A stretch of 64,000 nucleotides of DNA, taken from assembly GCF_002214505.1 (NCBI RefSeq), contig NZ_CP015103.1:1612001-1676000 (forward strand), written 5' to 3'. The stretch comes from Thermococcus siculi. GTDB taxonomy: Archaea; Methanobacteriota_B; Thermococci; Thermococcales; Thermococcaceae. Shown one piece after another: positions 35,414-44,823 of the stretch. The notes below the pieces were generated by a model, which worked only from the letters and a program-made list of their open reading frames with translations, made no database searches and had not been told where the DNA came from. Both the position numbers and the translations under genes were made by a program. How positions within the stretch are numbered: position 1 is the stretch's first letter; every line of letters begins with the position of its first letter.

Positions 35414-36081
35414 GCCTTTCTCCCCCTAACGGCAACGAAGGCGGCTAAGCTCTTACACTTCCGGAAGCACTTTGCATCGACCTTCTCCGCCATGTCAATG
35501 AAGGGCCAGAAGGAGGGAAAGAAGATGACGCCGGCGCTTTCCACCCCGGTGAACCCAGCCCGCTCGAGAAGTTCCTCAAGCTCCCCGGGAGTATAGAAGC
35601 GCGCGTAGCGGTAGGCGGTCTCGGTAAAGATGCTCTTGAGGCGCTTGAAGAGGAACCAGAGGCTTCTCCCGTTCATGGTTCCGATCAGAACCTCCCCGCC
35701 CGGCTTCAGGACGCGGTGAATCTCCCGGACGACTTTCTCAGGCTCGTGGATGAACTCGAACATGGTGACGCTGAGAACGAGGTCGAAGCTGTTATCCGGA
35801 AATGGAAGGTTGTAGGCATCGCCCCTGACGCAGTTCAGCCCCTTCGAGCGCGCTATCTCAAGCATCCCCTCGCTCGCGTCTAGGCCTATGACGTCAAAGC
35901 CGCGTCTCTTCAGTTCGAGGGTGTAGTTCCCGGTGCCACAGCCCAGGTCGAGTGCCCTTCCCGACTTTGAGCGGAGCATGGAGAAGACGAGCCGCTTCTC
36001 GGTTCTGTCCACGTAGCTCCCCGTCTTCGTCCGATACCAGTCGTCGTAGCGGTGGGCTATCCTGTCGAAGTACTCCGCCAT
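35410..36081 (-). CDS. Class I SAM-dependent methyltransferase
   Basis: A 223-residue enzyme with standard motifs: MAEYFDRIAHRYDDWYRTKTG at the start, motif I ALDLGCGTGNYTLEL, VIGLDASEGMLEIA, RGDAYNLPFPDNSFDLVLSV, EVLIGTMNG. This is typical of the UbiE/small-molecule Methyltransf_11 group. The C-terminal half is basic and aromatic. The substrate is unknown. It is the upstream partner of the ParB/SerK-like gene in a two-gene unit. Confidence 0.85.
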   Translation of the reverse strand: MAEYFDRIAHRYDDWYRTKTGSYVDRTEKRLVFSMLRSKSGRALDLGCGTGNYTLELKRRGFDVIGLDASEGMLEIARSKGLNCVRGDAYNLPFPDNSFDLVLSVTMFEFIHEPEKVVREIHRVLKPGGEVLIGTMNGRSLWFLFKRLKSIFTETAYRYARFYTPGELEELLERAGFTGVESAGVIFFPSFWPFIDMAEKVDAKCFRKCKSLAAFVAVRGRKA

Positions 36082-36082
36082 C

Positions 36083-36364
36083 TCACACCCTCATCTTGCC
36101 CTCTATCGTTAGGGGCTTGTCGGTTCTGTCGTCTATCCTCAGGCTTATGACGACGCGCTCTGCGCCGGCATTAAAAATCGCCTCGTGGCACCTCTTAACA
36201 AGCTCGAGTATCTCATCCACGGAACCCTCAACGACAGTCCCCATTGGACAGAGCCTGTACTTCAGACCGCTCTCCTCGATGACCCTGATGACCGGTTTGA
36301 GGTACTCCCCAACGCTGGGACTCCCAGTCCCGAGGGGAAAGAGGCACAGCTCGGCCACGGCCAT
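36083..36364 (-). CDS. MTH1187-family thiamine-binding protein
   Basis: A 93-residue ferredoxin-like protein: MAVAELCLFPLGTGSPSVGE, VIEESGLKYRLCPMGTVVEGSVDEILE, RVVISLRIDDRTDKPLT. This matches the MTH1187/YkoF-like family, whose members bind thiamine or related compounds. Its ATG directly follows the MoaD-like stop, so the two are translated together. Confidence 0.87.
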   Translation of the reverse strand: MAVAELCLFPLGTGSPSVGEYLKPVIRVIEESGLKYRLCPMGTVVEGSVDEILELVKRCHEAIFNAGAERVVISLRIDDRTDKPLTIEGKMRV

Positions 36365-36646
36365 TCAACCACCCCCTGCCGGCGGGAATATGTGGGCGAC
36401 GTCATCCTCCTTCAGCTCGGTGTCGAGACCATCCAGATGGAGCACGTTGTGGCCGTTAACGAGTATCATGCCATCGACGGGCTTGTCAGGGCCAACGCGC
36501 GGGGTTTCGAGCAGTTCCTCCCGGATTTTTGGGTTGTAGTGCTCGGCAAGATAATCGATAAGCTCGCGAACGGTCCTAACACCGTGAACCTCGACCTCCT
36601 TCCTCCCAATTATCTCCCGGAAAGTGGCGTAAAACCTCACCTTCAT
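36365..36646 (-). CDS. Ubiquitin-like small modifier / MoaD-family sulfur carrier
   Basis: A 93-residue beta-grasp protein (MKVRFYATFREIIGRKEVEV, LIDYLAEHYNPKIREELL, VDGMILVNGHNVLHLDGL, LKEDDVAHIFPPAGGG) with the C-terminal Gly-Gly needed for adenylation. By sequence it could act as an archaeal SAMP-type protein modifier or as MoaD for molybdopterin/tungstopterin. No partner E1/MoaE lies in the window. Start MKVRFYA at 36646 has AGGTGTGCC upstream. Confidence 0.87.
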   Translation of the reverse strand: MKVRFYATFREIIGRKEVEVHGVRTVRELIDYLAEHYNPKIREELLETPRVGPDKPVDGMILVNGHNVLHLDGLDTELKEDDVAHIFPPAGGG

Positions 36647-36708
36647 TAGGCACACCTAAGACATCTTCGATGGAAACCCTTAAAGTGATTTCGCCGTAGT
36701 GAAGACGG

Positions 36709-37464
36709 ATGACGAGTCTCTCCGTTGAACCCCCCGAGTACTACCCAGTAATTGAGAAGCTCTTCGCGGGCGGGATCAAGAACGCCCTCGAGACGTTAGG
36801 TGTGGAACTCGTGTCCATAAAAGCCGGCGTGGTGGCCGAGGAGAGGGAGATCAAGCTCGCCTTCGTATTCGAGATGCACAGACCGGAGACTTTTCTGCCC
36901 GGGGAGCTGGACTCCATAATCTCCAGCGTTCTCGAGAGACTCGCGGAGGACGCCAACAGGAAGTTTGGGAGGCTCTACAACGTCAGGTTCCACATCGTGG
37001 GCTTCAGAACCGTGGAGGCTTCCTCTCAGATGGGAACAAGGGGGGAAGAGGCGAACCTGGTGATAAACTGCCCCGACGACCTGCGGAGAACCCTCGAGCG
37101 GATGGGCAAGGGGCTGATGATATACCTGAAGGACAGGAAGGTGGAATTCTCGACGCTCGTCCTGACGATGCCCCAGGACGGGAGGCCCAAGCTGACCGTC
37201 ACCCTTCTCCTCCCAGAGGAGCGGCCCACCTACGAAAAGGAGCGCCTGGCTGAGGAACTGGAGTACAAGGCTGCATCGTACCTTCGGACCCTCAACGCCG
37301 ACTACATCTCCGTGAAGGCCCGCGTCATCGACCCCGGGGACAAGACGGTGGGCATGATAATGAGCAGGCTGGACGAGATAGAAAAAGAGGCCAAAGACAT
37401 CGCCGAAAGGGATGACATACGTGACATCATGAGCGCTCTTGGAAAGAACGCTCCCGAGAGCTGA
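36709..37464 (+). CDS. Conserved hypothetical protein (unknown)
   Basis: A 251-residue protein not recognised. It starts MTSLSVEPPEYYPVIEKLFA; the body alternates helix and strand (ETLGVELVSIKAGVVAEERE, IKLAFVFEMHRPETFLPGEL, RLYNVRFHIVGFRTVEA, LVINCPDDLRRTLERMGKGL, TLVLTMPQDGRPKLTVTLLL), with a C-terminal coiled coil (IMSRLDEIEKEAKDIAERDD). There is no signal or membrane segment. The ATG has TATA-like CCCTTAAAG about 30 bases upstream, so the message is probably leaderless. Its 3' end overlaps the convergent adk gene by 38 bases. Confidence 0.7.
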   Translation: MTSLSVEPPEYYPVIEKLFAGGIKNALETLGVELVSIKAGVVAEEREIKLAFVFEMHRPETFLPGELDSIISSVLERLAEDANRKFGRLYNVRFHIVGFRTVEASSQMGTRGEEANLVINCPDDLRRTLERMGKGLMIYLKDRKVEFSTLVLTMPQDGRPKLTVTLLLPEERPTYEKERLAEELEYKAASYLRTLNADYISVKARVIDPGDKTVGMIMSRLDEIEKEAKDIAERDDIRDIMSALGKNAPES

Positions 37465-38101
37465 TGTAGTCAAGCAGGGGCCTTATACGCTCCCAGACCT
37501 GTTCTATCCCATCGTGCCCGTCCACCCTCACGTAGATCCCCTGCTTCTTGTAGAACTTTATTATCGGCTCCATGTTCTTTATGTACAGGTCGTAGCGCCT
37601 GGCGACTATCTCCGGCCTGTCGTCCTCCCTCTGAACCAGCTCGGCGCCGCATACGTCGCACTTCCCGGGAACCTTCGGGGGCCGGTACTTGACGTGGTAA
37701 ACCGCCCCGCACCTGGGGCATATTCTCCTGCCCGAGATCCTCTCTATGCTCTCCTCCTTGGAGATGAATATCTCCAGCGCAACGTCCACACTCATGCCAT
37801 GATCGTAGAGGTAGTTCTCGAGGGTGAGAACCTGCTCCGCCGTTCTGGGGTAGCCGTCTATTATGAAGTTCTGCCTGTTCCTCCGCAGTCTGGAGATTAT
37901 CAGGGTGTTTACGACGGTATCGGGTATAAGCTCACCCCTCTGAAGATACTTCTCCATCTCCTTCCCGAGTTCAGTGCCCCTCTCTATCTCCGCCCTTATC
38001 ATGTCGCCCGAGGAGATGTAGACGAGGCCGTAGCGCTCCACTATCGTCCGCGAGTGCGTGGACTTTCCGCTCCCGGGAGGGCCAAAAATGAGGATGTTCA
38101 T
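37427..38101 (-). CDS. adk: Adenylate kinase (archaeal, zinc-LID type)
   Basis: A 224-residue enzyme: P-loop FGPPGSGKSTHSR, YISSGDMIRAEI (AMP site), QNFIIDGYPRTAEQV (Arg for AMP), and a LID with four-Cys zinc cluster CPRCG...CDVCG, then REDDRPEIVARR. It transfers phosphate between ATP and AMP. It is divergent from DUF2258 (55 bases apart) and convergent and overlapping with the unknown gene 36709-37464. Confidence 0.96.
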   Translation of the reverse strand: MNILIFGPPGSGKSTHSRTIVERYGLVYISSGDMIRAEIERGTELGKEMEKYLQRGELIPDTVVNTLIISRLRRNRQNFIIDGYPRTAEQVLTLENYLYDHGMSVDVALEIFISKEESIERISGRRICPRCGAVYHVKYRPPKVPGKCDVCGAELVQREDDRPEIVARRYDLYIKNMEPIIKFYKKQGIYVRVDGHDGIEQVWERIRPLLDYISSRERSFQERS

Positions 38102-38156
38102 TCTCCCACCGCCAATTATTTATCTTTCGACGACTAAAAGGGTTATGGTGATGGCC

Positions 38157-38603
38157 ATGAGGCTGAGCACCGGCTTCGTCCGGGCCTCGGGCTACGCCCA
38201 CAAGGTGAGACGGGTTCTTTTCGCTGTTACGAGGGGAAAGGTCGAGCCGAAGGAGGTCGTCCGCGCCGCTGGAGAACTCAACCAGCGCATCTTCGAGAAA
38301 CTCCGGGAGCTTGGCGTTGAAAAGAGCGACGTGGTAAGGATAACCGTTCCCTTCAGCATAAAGGAGGGCACCATAGAGTGGGACTACGATGGACTGGAGA
38401 TAGAGGTCTACCGGAAGAGCGAGGAGGAGAACCTGGCGAGGGCGATGGAGGAAGTCGAGGAGCGCGAAAGGGAGCTTGAGGAGAGGATAAAGGAGCTTGA
38501 AGAACTAGTCCTGAACCTGAGGGAGACCAGCGAGCAGATGCTCGAGAAGCTGGAAGAGCTGAAGCAGGAGCACACCTCTCTCCGGCTCAGGGCGGAGGAG
38601 TGA
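38157..38603 (+). CDS. DUF2258 family protein
   Basis: A 148-residue archaeal protein starting [20 protein letters not shown]. The N-terminal half has [28 protein letters not shown] and [21 protein letters not shown], characteristic of the family; the C-terminal half is a continuous coiled coil ([20 protein letters not shown]). The start at 38157 was chosen because GGTGAT precedes it; two further ATGs lie upstream in frame at 38145 and 38151. Function is unknown. The 3' end overlaps trmY by 17 bases. Confidence 0.8.
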   Translation: MRLSTGFVRASGYAHKVRRVLFAVTRGKVEPKEVVRAAGELNQRIFEKLRELGVEKSDVVRITVPFSIKEGTIEWDYDGLEIEVYRKSEEENLARAMEEVEERERELEERIKELEELVLNLRETSEQMLEKLEELKQEHTSLRLRAEE

Positions 38604-39198
38604 GGGAATCGAGGAATATGTTAACATGTGCTACCACGTGGGAGGCTAGATAGCTCTTTCTGCCCACGCTTATTTTTTGTGCTATTCCCTTCAAGAAAGC
38701 CTCGTCCTCTCCACTAAGCCCCTCATGATCGCCGAGAACGAAGGCAACGTTGCTAGGAAACTGAACCTCCTCTATCGGCTCCCCCTCCTCGTGGAGGTAG
38801 TAGAGGGTCGCCCCCCGCAGGGTTCTCCTGATGATGTCTTCGAAGGAGAGGTTGCTGACGTATATCCCCGGGAGAACCTCCAGCTCCCTGCTCGGGTCAC
38901 GCAGGCCCTCTCCGGCTTTAAGGGCCTTCACTATGAGCTTCGCCGTGCTGAGTTCGTCCGGGTTCAGCGTTTTGGGCCTCATCCTCTGGCCCTCGAAGCG
39001 TATCGCCTTCGGTGGATTAGGTGGGCCGTAGAGGCTGAGCCAGACGCGGACGTTCTTCCTGAAGCCGTGGGAGAGAAGGAAGGCCGAATTTAGAAATCTG
39101 CACAGGACGTCAATCCGCCCGCTAGTGCCCGGGAGATCCTTGAGGCTGAAATCGTACGCGGTGTGTGCTTTGTTGGCTTTGATTATGAAGACCCTCAT
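38587..39198 (-). CDS. trmY: tRNA (pseudouridine-54-N1)-methyltransferase
   Basis: A 203-residue SPOUT enzyme making m1-pseudouridine at tRNA position 54 in archaea. Markers are [60 protein letters not shown], and the SAM-binding knot [17 protein letters not shown] followed by [15 protein letters not shown]. Length is normal. The promoter is shared with or lies near the CRISPR leader start on the other strand. Confidence 0.93.
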   Translation of the reverse strand: MRVFIIKANKAHTAYDFSLKDLPGTSGRIDVLCRFLNSAFLLSHGFRKNVRVWLSLYGPPNPPKAIRFEGQRMRPKTLNPDELSTAKLIVKALKAGEGLRDPSRELEVLPGIYVSNLSFEDIIRRTLRGATLYYLHEEGEPIEEVQFPSNVAFVLGDHEGLSGEDEAFLKGIAQKISVGRKSYLASHVVAHVNIFLDSLTPPP

Positions 39199-39710
39199 GG
39201 AGGAGGATGAGAATGGAACCTTATAATCCTTGCCCGGGGCCGTATCACGTTCGAAGGCCTTTGCAGGAAGGGAACTTTATTCCGGCTCCCATAAACGCCA
39301 GAAGAAGCCCCGGGAACAAACGGGAAGTCTAAAATAACCTTTTGTTACTGTGGAACACTAAGTTATGGCTCTGCATTAATCGTGTAACGAAATTTTTTCG
39401 AAAACCTGAACAAAGCCCGGAGAAGCGGAGAAGATGCCCTGTCCCGATGTAAACTGTTTCTTTTCGGGTTTTCTCCGATCTAAGCGAAGCTGGAGGTGTT
39501 CAGTCCCCTCCACCGGGCCGGGAAGTCCCATGAACATAGGTATACACCACGAACGACGGGGACTCTGAAAGCGATTCGGTTTAAATCCCGCCCCGTGGAG
39601 CCTCCGAATCGAGACCCCTCCGGGAGGAAAAACGGGGGCTTTGAAGAAAAGCTTATAAAATTGGAGCGCCCTTATTCCTCTATGGGGCAGACGGGGAAGA
39701 AAACCTCCCT
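39199..39710 (+). promoter_or_regulatory. CRISPR leader with promoter
   Basis: 512 bases without a gene between trmY and the first repeat. The leader-proximal part holds GAAAAGCTTATAAAATTGG at 39646-39664, a strong TATA box pointing into the array; transcription would begin near 39685-39690, about 20-25 bases before the first repeat. The first half is AT-rich (39300-39420); the middle holds GC-rich imperfect repeats. The leader is on the side with intact repeats, opposite the degenerate terminal repeat. Confidence 0.75.
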
Positions 39711-42557
39711 GTTGCAATAAGACTCTAGGAGAATTGAAAGCTCAGAGACCTCATTATCTTAATTGACGAAGCCGTTGGTTGCAATAAGACTCTAGGAGAA
39801 TTGAAAGAGCAACGCAAAGATGTTCCAAGCCGTGTGGACGCCCATGTTGCAATAAGACTCTAGGAGAATTGAAAGCTTCTACCCTGAGCTGGTTAATCTG
39901 CTGCCGTACTCTCGTTGCAATAAGACTCTAGGAGAATTGAAAGTAGAACGATGAGAAAATCGATGCCCACGACGACACTTGTTGCAATAAGACTCTGGGA
40001 GAATTGAAAGCCGGCCACGGGATACCCTGCGCTACCACCTTGCAGGGGTTGCAATAAGACTCTGGGAGAATTGAAAGACGCTGATGGAGCGCCTGCGCGA
40101 GCTGGGCTACGAGAAGTTGCAATAAGACTCTGGGAGAATTGAAAGTACATTAAAGATTTAGTTAGCGTTACGGTATCCTCTAGTTGCAATAAGACTCTGG
40201 GAGAATTGAAAGTCTGTTGCATGATGTTCATCATCATGGGCATCATCATGGTTGCAATAAGACTCTGGGAGAATTGAAAGTTCTTATAAACTTCAACCGG
40301 CTTAGCCGGTGCATCAAGTTGCAATAAGACTCTGGGAGAATTGAAAGCAACATGGCCGACATCATCAGAGAGGCCCTCCTGTGGGTTGCAATAAGACTCT
40401 GGGAGAATTGAAAGTTGGATGGGAGTGATCGATGGAGAGAGTGATGAGGAGGTTGCAATAAGACTCTGGGAGAATTGAAAGGATTTCAGAAACGACTTTG
40501 TGTTTCCGCTGGACAAAGTTGCAATAAGACTCTGGGAGAATTGAAAGGGTACTGGTTAGCAGGCACTGCAACAGTGTAGGTATAGTTGCAATAAGACTCT
40601 GGGAGAATTGAAAGTAGGGAATTCTCAGAAATCTATGAGTACTATGAGCAGCGTTGCAATAAGACTCTGGGAGAATTGAAAGGCATAGGGGTTGTCTGGC
40701 TGTGCGGTTTCCTGTTCAGGTTGCAATAAGACTCTGGGAGAATTGAAAGGAGCTCAGATAGGGGGACAGGCGGGGGTACGGATACGTTGCAATAAGACTC
40801 TGGGAGAATTGAAAGCCTCATAGCTATAACCGGCTTATCCGGCGCCTCCTTGTTGCAATAAGACTCTGGGAGAATTGAAAGTCGGTGGACAGACGAACAG
40901 CGGAAAAAGCTATTTTGTGTTGCAATAAGACTCTGGGAGAATTGAAAGAAAGGTGATATTCGGAGAAACGGAATGGAAACGTGAGTGTTGCAATAAGACT
41001 CTGGGAGAATTGAAAGTAAGTTCTGGGAGCTGAGTTAGGGTCTTCTTGCCGTCGTTGCAATAAGACTCTGGGAGAATTGAAAGGGAGGGGGAGCGATGAG
41101 GAGGTTAGGCATTTTAGTCCTGTTGCAATAAGACTCTGGGAGAATTGAAAGGTGTTGAGGAACTTGACTGGCAGGGAAGCGTAGAATGTTGCAATAAGAC
41201 TCTGGGAGAATTGAAAGAGCGGTAGTTACTTAAGTTACATTCAGAGCTGGGTTGCAATAAGACTCTGGGAGAATTGAAAGACGAGCAGATGCAGCAACTC
41301 GTCCAGTTCACTGACGACGAGTTGCAATAAGACTCTGGGAGAATTGAAAGAAGCTGCTAGGTATCTCAGCACTGTAGGTAGTGCTGTTGTTGCAATAAGA
41401 CTCTGGGAGAATTGAAAGTCAAGCTGCTCCGCTACCTCGCCAGGATGATCATCATCCGGTTGCAATAAGACTCTGGGAGAATTGAAAGTTTGTTCTTGGC
41501 TCTGATAAAGCGCTTTAATTTCGGGTTGCAATAAGACTCTGGGAGAATTGAAAGCCTCGGGGACAGGGTAAGCATAATATAGACGGGCAAGTTGCAATAA
41601 GACTCTGGGAGAATTGAAAGTTGTAGTACTCATCATAGCCGGCGTAGGGGTTGTTGAAGTGTTGCAATAAGACTCTGGGAGAATTGAAAGACCTTATACG
41701 AGTGGACAGTCGCGATAAACACTTTCAGGTGCAATAAGACTCTGGGAGAATTGAAAGACCTTTAGGGTCTTCGTGAATGTGTCGTCTTGGAGACCGTTGC
41801 AATAAGACTCTAGGAGAATTGAAAGAGGGCGTTATTTACCTCATCTATCCCGTGCCCGTTTATGTTGCAATAAGACTCTAGGAGAATTGAAAGAAAACCG
41901 CAGTAGCGAGGTAAGTACGGGAAGGTGAGGTTGCAATAAGACTCTAGGAGAATTGAAAGCTCTCGGAATCCCACGCAAGTCGAGAACCTGATTAATGTTG
42001 CAATAAGACTCTAGGAGAATTGAAAGGCTGATTTAAACGGGAAAATATTTGCGTTTTTGCTATGTTGCAATAAGACTCTAGGAGAATTGAAAGATGAGTG
42101 AAGCAGTATCTAACGACCTGGGGGCTGTGGTTGCAATAAGACTCTAGGAGAATTGAAAGAGGCCTGAGGGCTGTCAGTGAGGGCGTAGGCGATGAAGTTG
42201 CAATAAGACTCTAGGAGAATTGAAAGGAAATACAGGGCAAACGCCATTTTGTCATCTGTCAGCGTTGCAATAAGACTCTAGGAGAATTGAAAGGTGAATG
42301 TTGGGGTCGAGCCTGACTGAGTATCATACGTTGCAATAAGACTCTAGGAGAATTGAAAGATTATCTTTAAGGTCTGGGGGCAGCCCTGGGCTGATAAGTT
42401 GCAATAAGACTCTAGGAGAATTGAAAGTGACAAGGCATTCCCTTAGCAACCGGGGATCCAAGGTTGCAATAAGACTCCAGGAGAATTAAAGCGATGGCGC
42501 TCGAAGTAGACGTAGTGCCCCTTCTTGAGTTGCAATAAACTCAAAAAACTGAAAATC
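39711..42557 (+). CRISPR. CRISPR array, 43 repeats and 42 spacers
   Basis: Repeats are 30 bases, beginning GTTGCAATAAGACTC and ending GAGAATTGAAAG; spacers are 35-40 bases. Direction is plus: leader at left, last repeats degenerate at right (42463-42491 has two changes; 42529-42557 keeps only the first ten bases). The 5' handle would be ATTGAAAG, as in Pyrococcus/Thermococcus. Repeats 1-4 and 32-41 carry TAGG at bases 16-19; repeats 5-31 carry TGGG. Repeat 31 (41728-41757) also has T2 changed to G. No cas gene is within the window, so Cas proteins act in trans. Confidence 0.98.
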
Positions 42558-42575
42558 AAAGCAAAAGAAGCGCTT

Positions 42576-44822
42576 TCACTCCACCCTTCTCCCGACCAGC
42601 CGGTTTATCCTTGCCCTTATGCCCCTGTTTATCTTGAGAAGGAGAACCGTTCTCCTGCACCTGCCCGCGACCTTCTCCGGGACTTCACCGAAGACCAGCC
42701 TCCTGAAGAGGGGTTCTCCCGTTGCCCCCACCACAACGAGGTCGTGCTTTTTGCACTCCTCGAGGATGGCACTCACGGGTTCCCCGGGCACTATCTTCAG
42801 CTCCGCGCCGGGTATCTTCTCCAGGACGGGTTTCAACCTCTCCCGGAGCTTCTTCTCCGATTCCCCGGAGGAGTTCACGGTGAGAACCGTGATCTTTGCC
42901 CCAAAGGCCCCCGCGAGTATCTCCACAAGCTCCGCGCTCCTGACCGAGTGCCGCCCGTCCCTCGTCGGGAAGAGGATGCTTCCGATGGGTTTTCCCTCGG
43001 TGTCGCCGGGCTTAACGACGAGGACGTTGCACGGTGCGTTCTCCACTATTCTATCGAGGTTGCTCCCGAGGACGTATTTGCTCCACCGGGAACGCCCCTC
43101 CCAGCCGAGGACGAGAAGATCGACCTTCTTGTCGCGGACTGCGCTCATTATGCCCCTGTACACGCTGTGGGAGTAGTAGACTATCCCCTCGACCCCAACT
43201 TTTCCGCTCGTGTGGGCCTTGGCTTCCCTGATGACCTCAACCGCCTCCCCGGCGAACCGTCTGGCCTCCTCCAGCGGCGTCTGCTCCGGGACGGTTACGA
43301 CGCTGACTATGAGGAGTTCACCCCCGATCCTCTCCGCCATGGCCTCCGCGTATCTGGTGAGGACGGCCGCGTTTTTCCTGTTGGCGACCGCCACCATCAC
43401 CCTGTACCTTCCGGTTTCCCCTTCCTCAAAGACCGTCTCGCGCTCGAACTTGAAGGCCTCCACCCTGGCGCCCTCGTAGTTCCTGTATATCACCAGACCG
43501 AGGAGAACCCAGACGATAGTTATCGCCCAGGCCGTCGGGCTGACGTTGAAGACCCAGAGCGAGAGTATCCCCTGGAAAAATATCGCGAGGAGCGGGATGT
43601 AAGGGAAGTAGGGCATGAGGAAGCCGTAGTCGAGTTCATCCCCGCGTTCGTTCCTTATCTTTATGACCGCCGCATTGACGAGGAGGAATATGAGGAGGAA
43701 GACTATGTCCGCGCTGGCGGCGACGTCCTCTATCGGGAAGGCGAGGGCCACCGTGAGGACTATGAGGGAGGAGGCGAAGAGCGCGTAGTGGGGAACCCTC
43801 CTGACGGCGTGGATGCGTGAGAATATCCCCGGAAGCCTTCCGTCCCTGCTGATTGCGAAGAGAACCCTGGTGGAGGAGTATATCGTGGCGTTTAATGCCG
43901 ATGTGGAGGAGAATATCGCGGCCAGGGTTATCAGAAGCCCGCCGTAGGGCATCAGGTCCTTTATCGCCTCGCCCATTCCGATCGGGCCTAGCTCCGCGAA
44001 CCACTCGTGGACTGGTACGTCGCCGGGTTCGGCCCCAACTATCGCCGCGAAGGCGAAGAGCAGGTAGGTTGCCGTAACGGCCGCGACCGAGTAGAGTATG
44101 GCCTTTGGTATGGTCTCCTTCGGGTTAATCGCCTCCTCGCCGGCGTGGGCTATGACCTCGTAGCCCTCGAAGCCGACGTAGGTGAAGCCCATCGCCACCA
44201 GCACTTTATCCCAGCCGTTGGGGACGAAGTCGCTGAAGTGGGCCAGCTTCTCCGGGTGGACGATGACGTAGTAGATCGAGAACAGCCCGATAAAGGCGAG
44301 CGTTCCCATCTGGCCGAGGGTTATGAGGTTCTCTATGCTCCCCGTCTCGGAGACGCCGATGTAGTTGATGGCAATGAAGACGAGGGCTATTCCAAGGGCG
44401 AGGAGCTTTATCAGGAGTTCCGAATCCAGGCCGAGGCCGGCGAACCAGTCCGTTCCCTCGAGGAGAAAGACGGTGTAAGTGGCGAAGGTTATTGCGTAGA
44501 GGCTCCCGGCGACGGTGAGGGCGAACCAGTTCACCCAGCCAGAGAGGAAGCCCACCAGACCCTTGAAGGCTTCGTCGATGTAGGTGTAGGCCCCTCCTGC
44601 GGTTGGGAGTGCGGAGGCAAGCTCCGCGAAGGACATGGCCGAGAAGAAGGCTATAAGCCCGTTGAGGGCGAAGGCGACGAGAATGCCGCCGGGACCGGCG
44701 AAACCGATGGATATACCGGTGGCAACGAAGACACCGGCGCCTATCATCATTCCCATGCCCATCATCATCAGATGGACGAGCGAGAGGCCCCTCGACAGCT
44801 CGACCCTTTCAACCTCCTCCAT
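42576..44822 (-). CDS. APC-family permease fused to two universal stress domains
   Basis: A 748-residue protein. Residues 1-450 form a 12-helix amino acid/polyamine/cation (APC) permease (SLVHLMMMGMGMMIGAGVFV, the conserved GxG of helix 1; AELASALPTAGGAYTYIDEA). Residues about 470-610 and 620-735 are two UspA domains with ATP-binding loops LGWEGRSRWSKYVLGSNLD and VVGATGEPLFRRLVFGE. Such fusions are thought to gate transport by nucleotide or stress. The gene ends 19 bases after the CRISPR terminal repeat. A 65-residue membrane protein precedes it by one base. Confidence 0.88.
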   Translation of the reverse strand: MEEVERVELSRGLSLVHLMMMGMGMMIGAGVFVATGISIGFAGPGGILVAFALNGLIAFFSAMSFAELASALPTAGGAYTYIDEAFKGLVGFLSGWVNWFALTVAGSLYAITFATYTVFLLEGTDWFAGLGLDSELLIKLLALGIALVFIAINYIGVSETGSIENLITLGQMGTLAFIGLFSIYYVIVHPEKLAHFSDFVPNGWDKVLVAMGFTYVGFEGYEVIAHAGEEAINPKETIPKAILYSVAAVTATYLLFAFAAIVGAEPGDVPVHEWFAELGPIGMGEAIKDLMPYGGLLITLAAIFSSTSALNATIYSSTRVLFAISRDGRLPGIFSRIHAVRRVPHYALFASSLIVLTVALAFPIEDVAASADIVFLLIFLLVNAAVIKIRNERGDELDYGFLMPYFPYIPLLAIFFQGILSLWVFNVSPTAWAITIVWVLLGLVIYRNYEGARVEAFKFERETVFEEGETGRYRVMVAVANRKNAAVLTRYAEAMAERIGGELLIVSVVTVPEQTPLEEARRFAGEAVEVIREAKAHTSGKVGVEGIVYYSHSVYRGIMSAVRDKKVDLLVLGWEGRSRWSKYVLGSNLDRIVENAPCNVLVVKPGDTEGKPIGSILFPTRDGRHSVRSAELVEILAGAFGAKITVLTVNSSGESEKKLRERLKPVLEKIPGAELKIVPGEPVSAILEECKKHDLVVVGATGEPLFRRLVFGEVPEKVAGRCRRTVLLLKINRGIRARINRLVGRRVE

Positions 44823-44823
44823 T

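Noticed and set aside
39568-39600. tRNA T-loop-like GGTTTAAATCCCGCCCC in the CRISPR leader
   Set aside because: No acceptor or anticodon arm pairs with it; probably chance.
40213-40250. Self-targeting spacer against the permease gene (Met-rich repeat)
   Set aside because: Spacer 40213-40250 shares only short CATCATCAT runs with the permease start (about 44739-44770); overall match is poor.
39893-41636. Several open frames on the minus strand inside the CRISPR array
   Set aside because: They read through repeats (recurring FNSPRVLLQ/FQFSQSLIAT) and are products of the repeat sequence, not genes.
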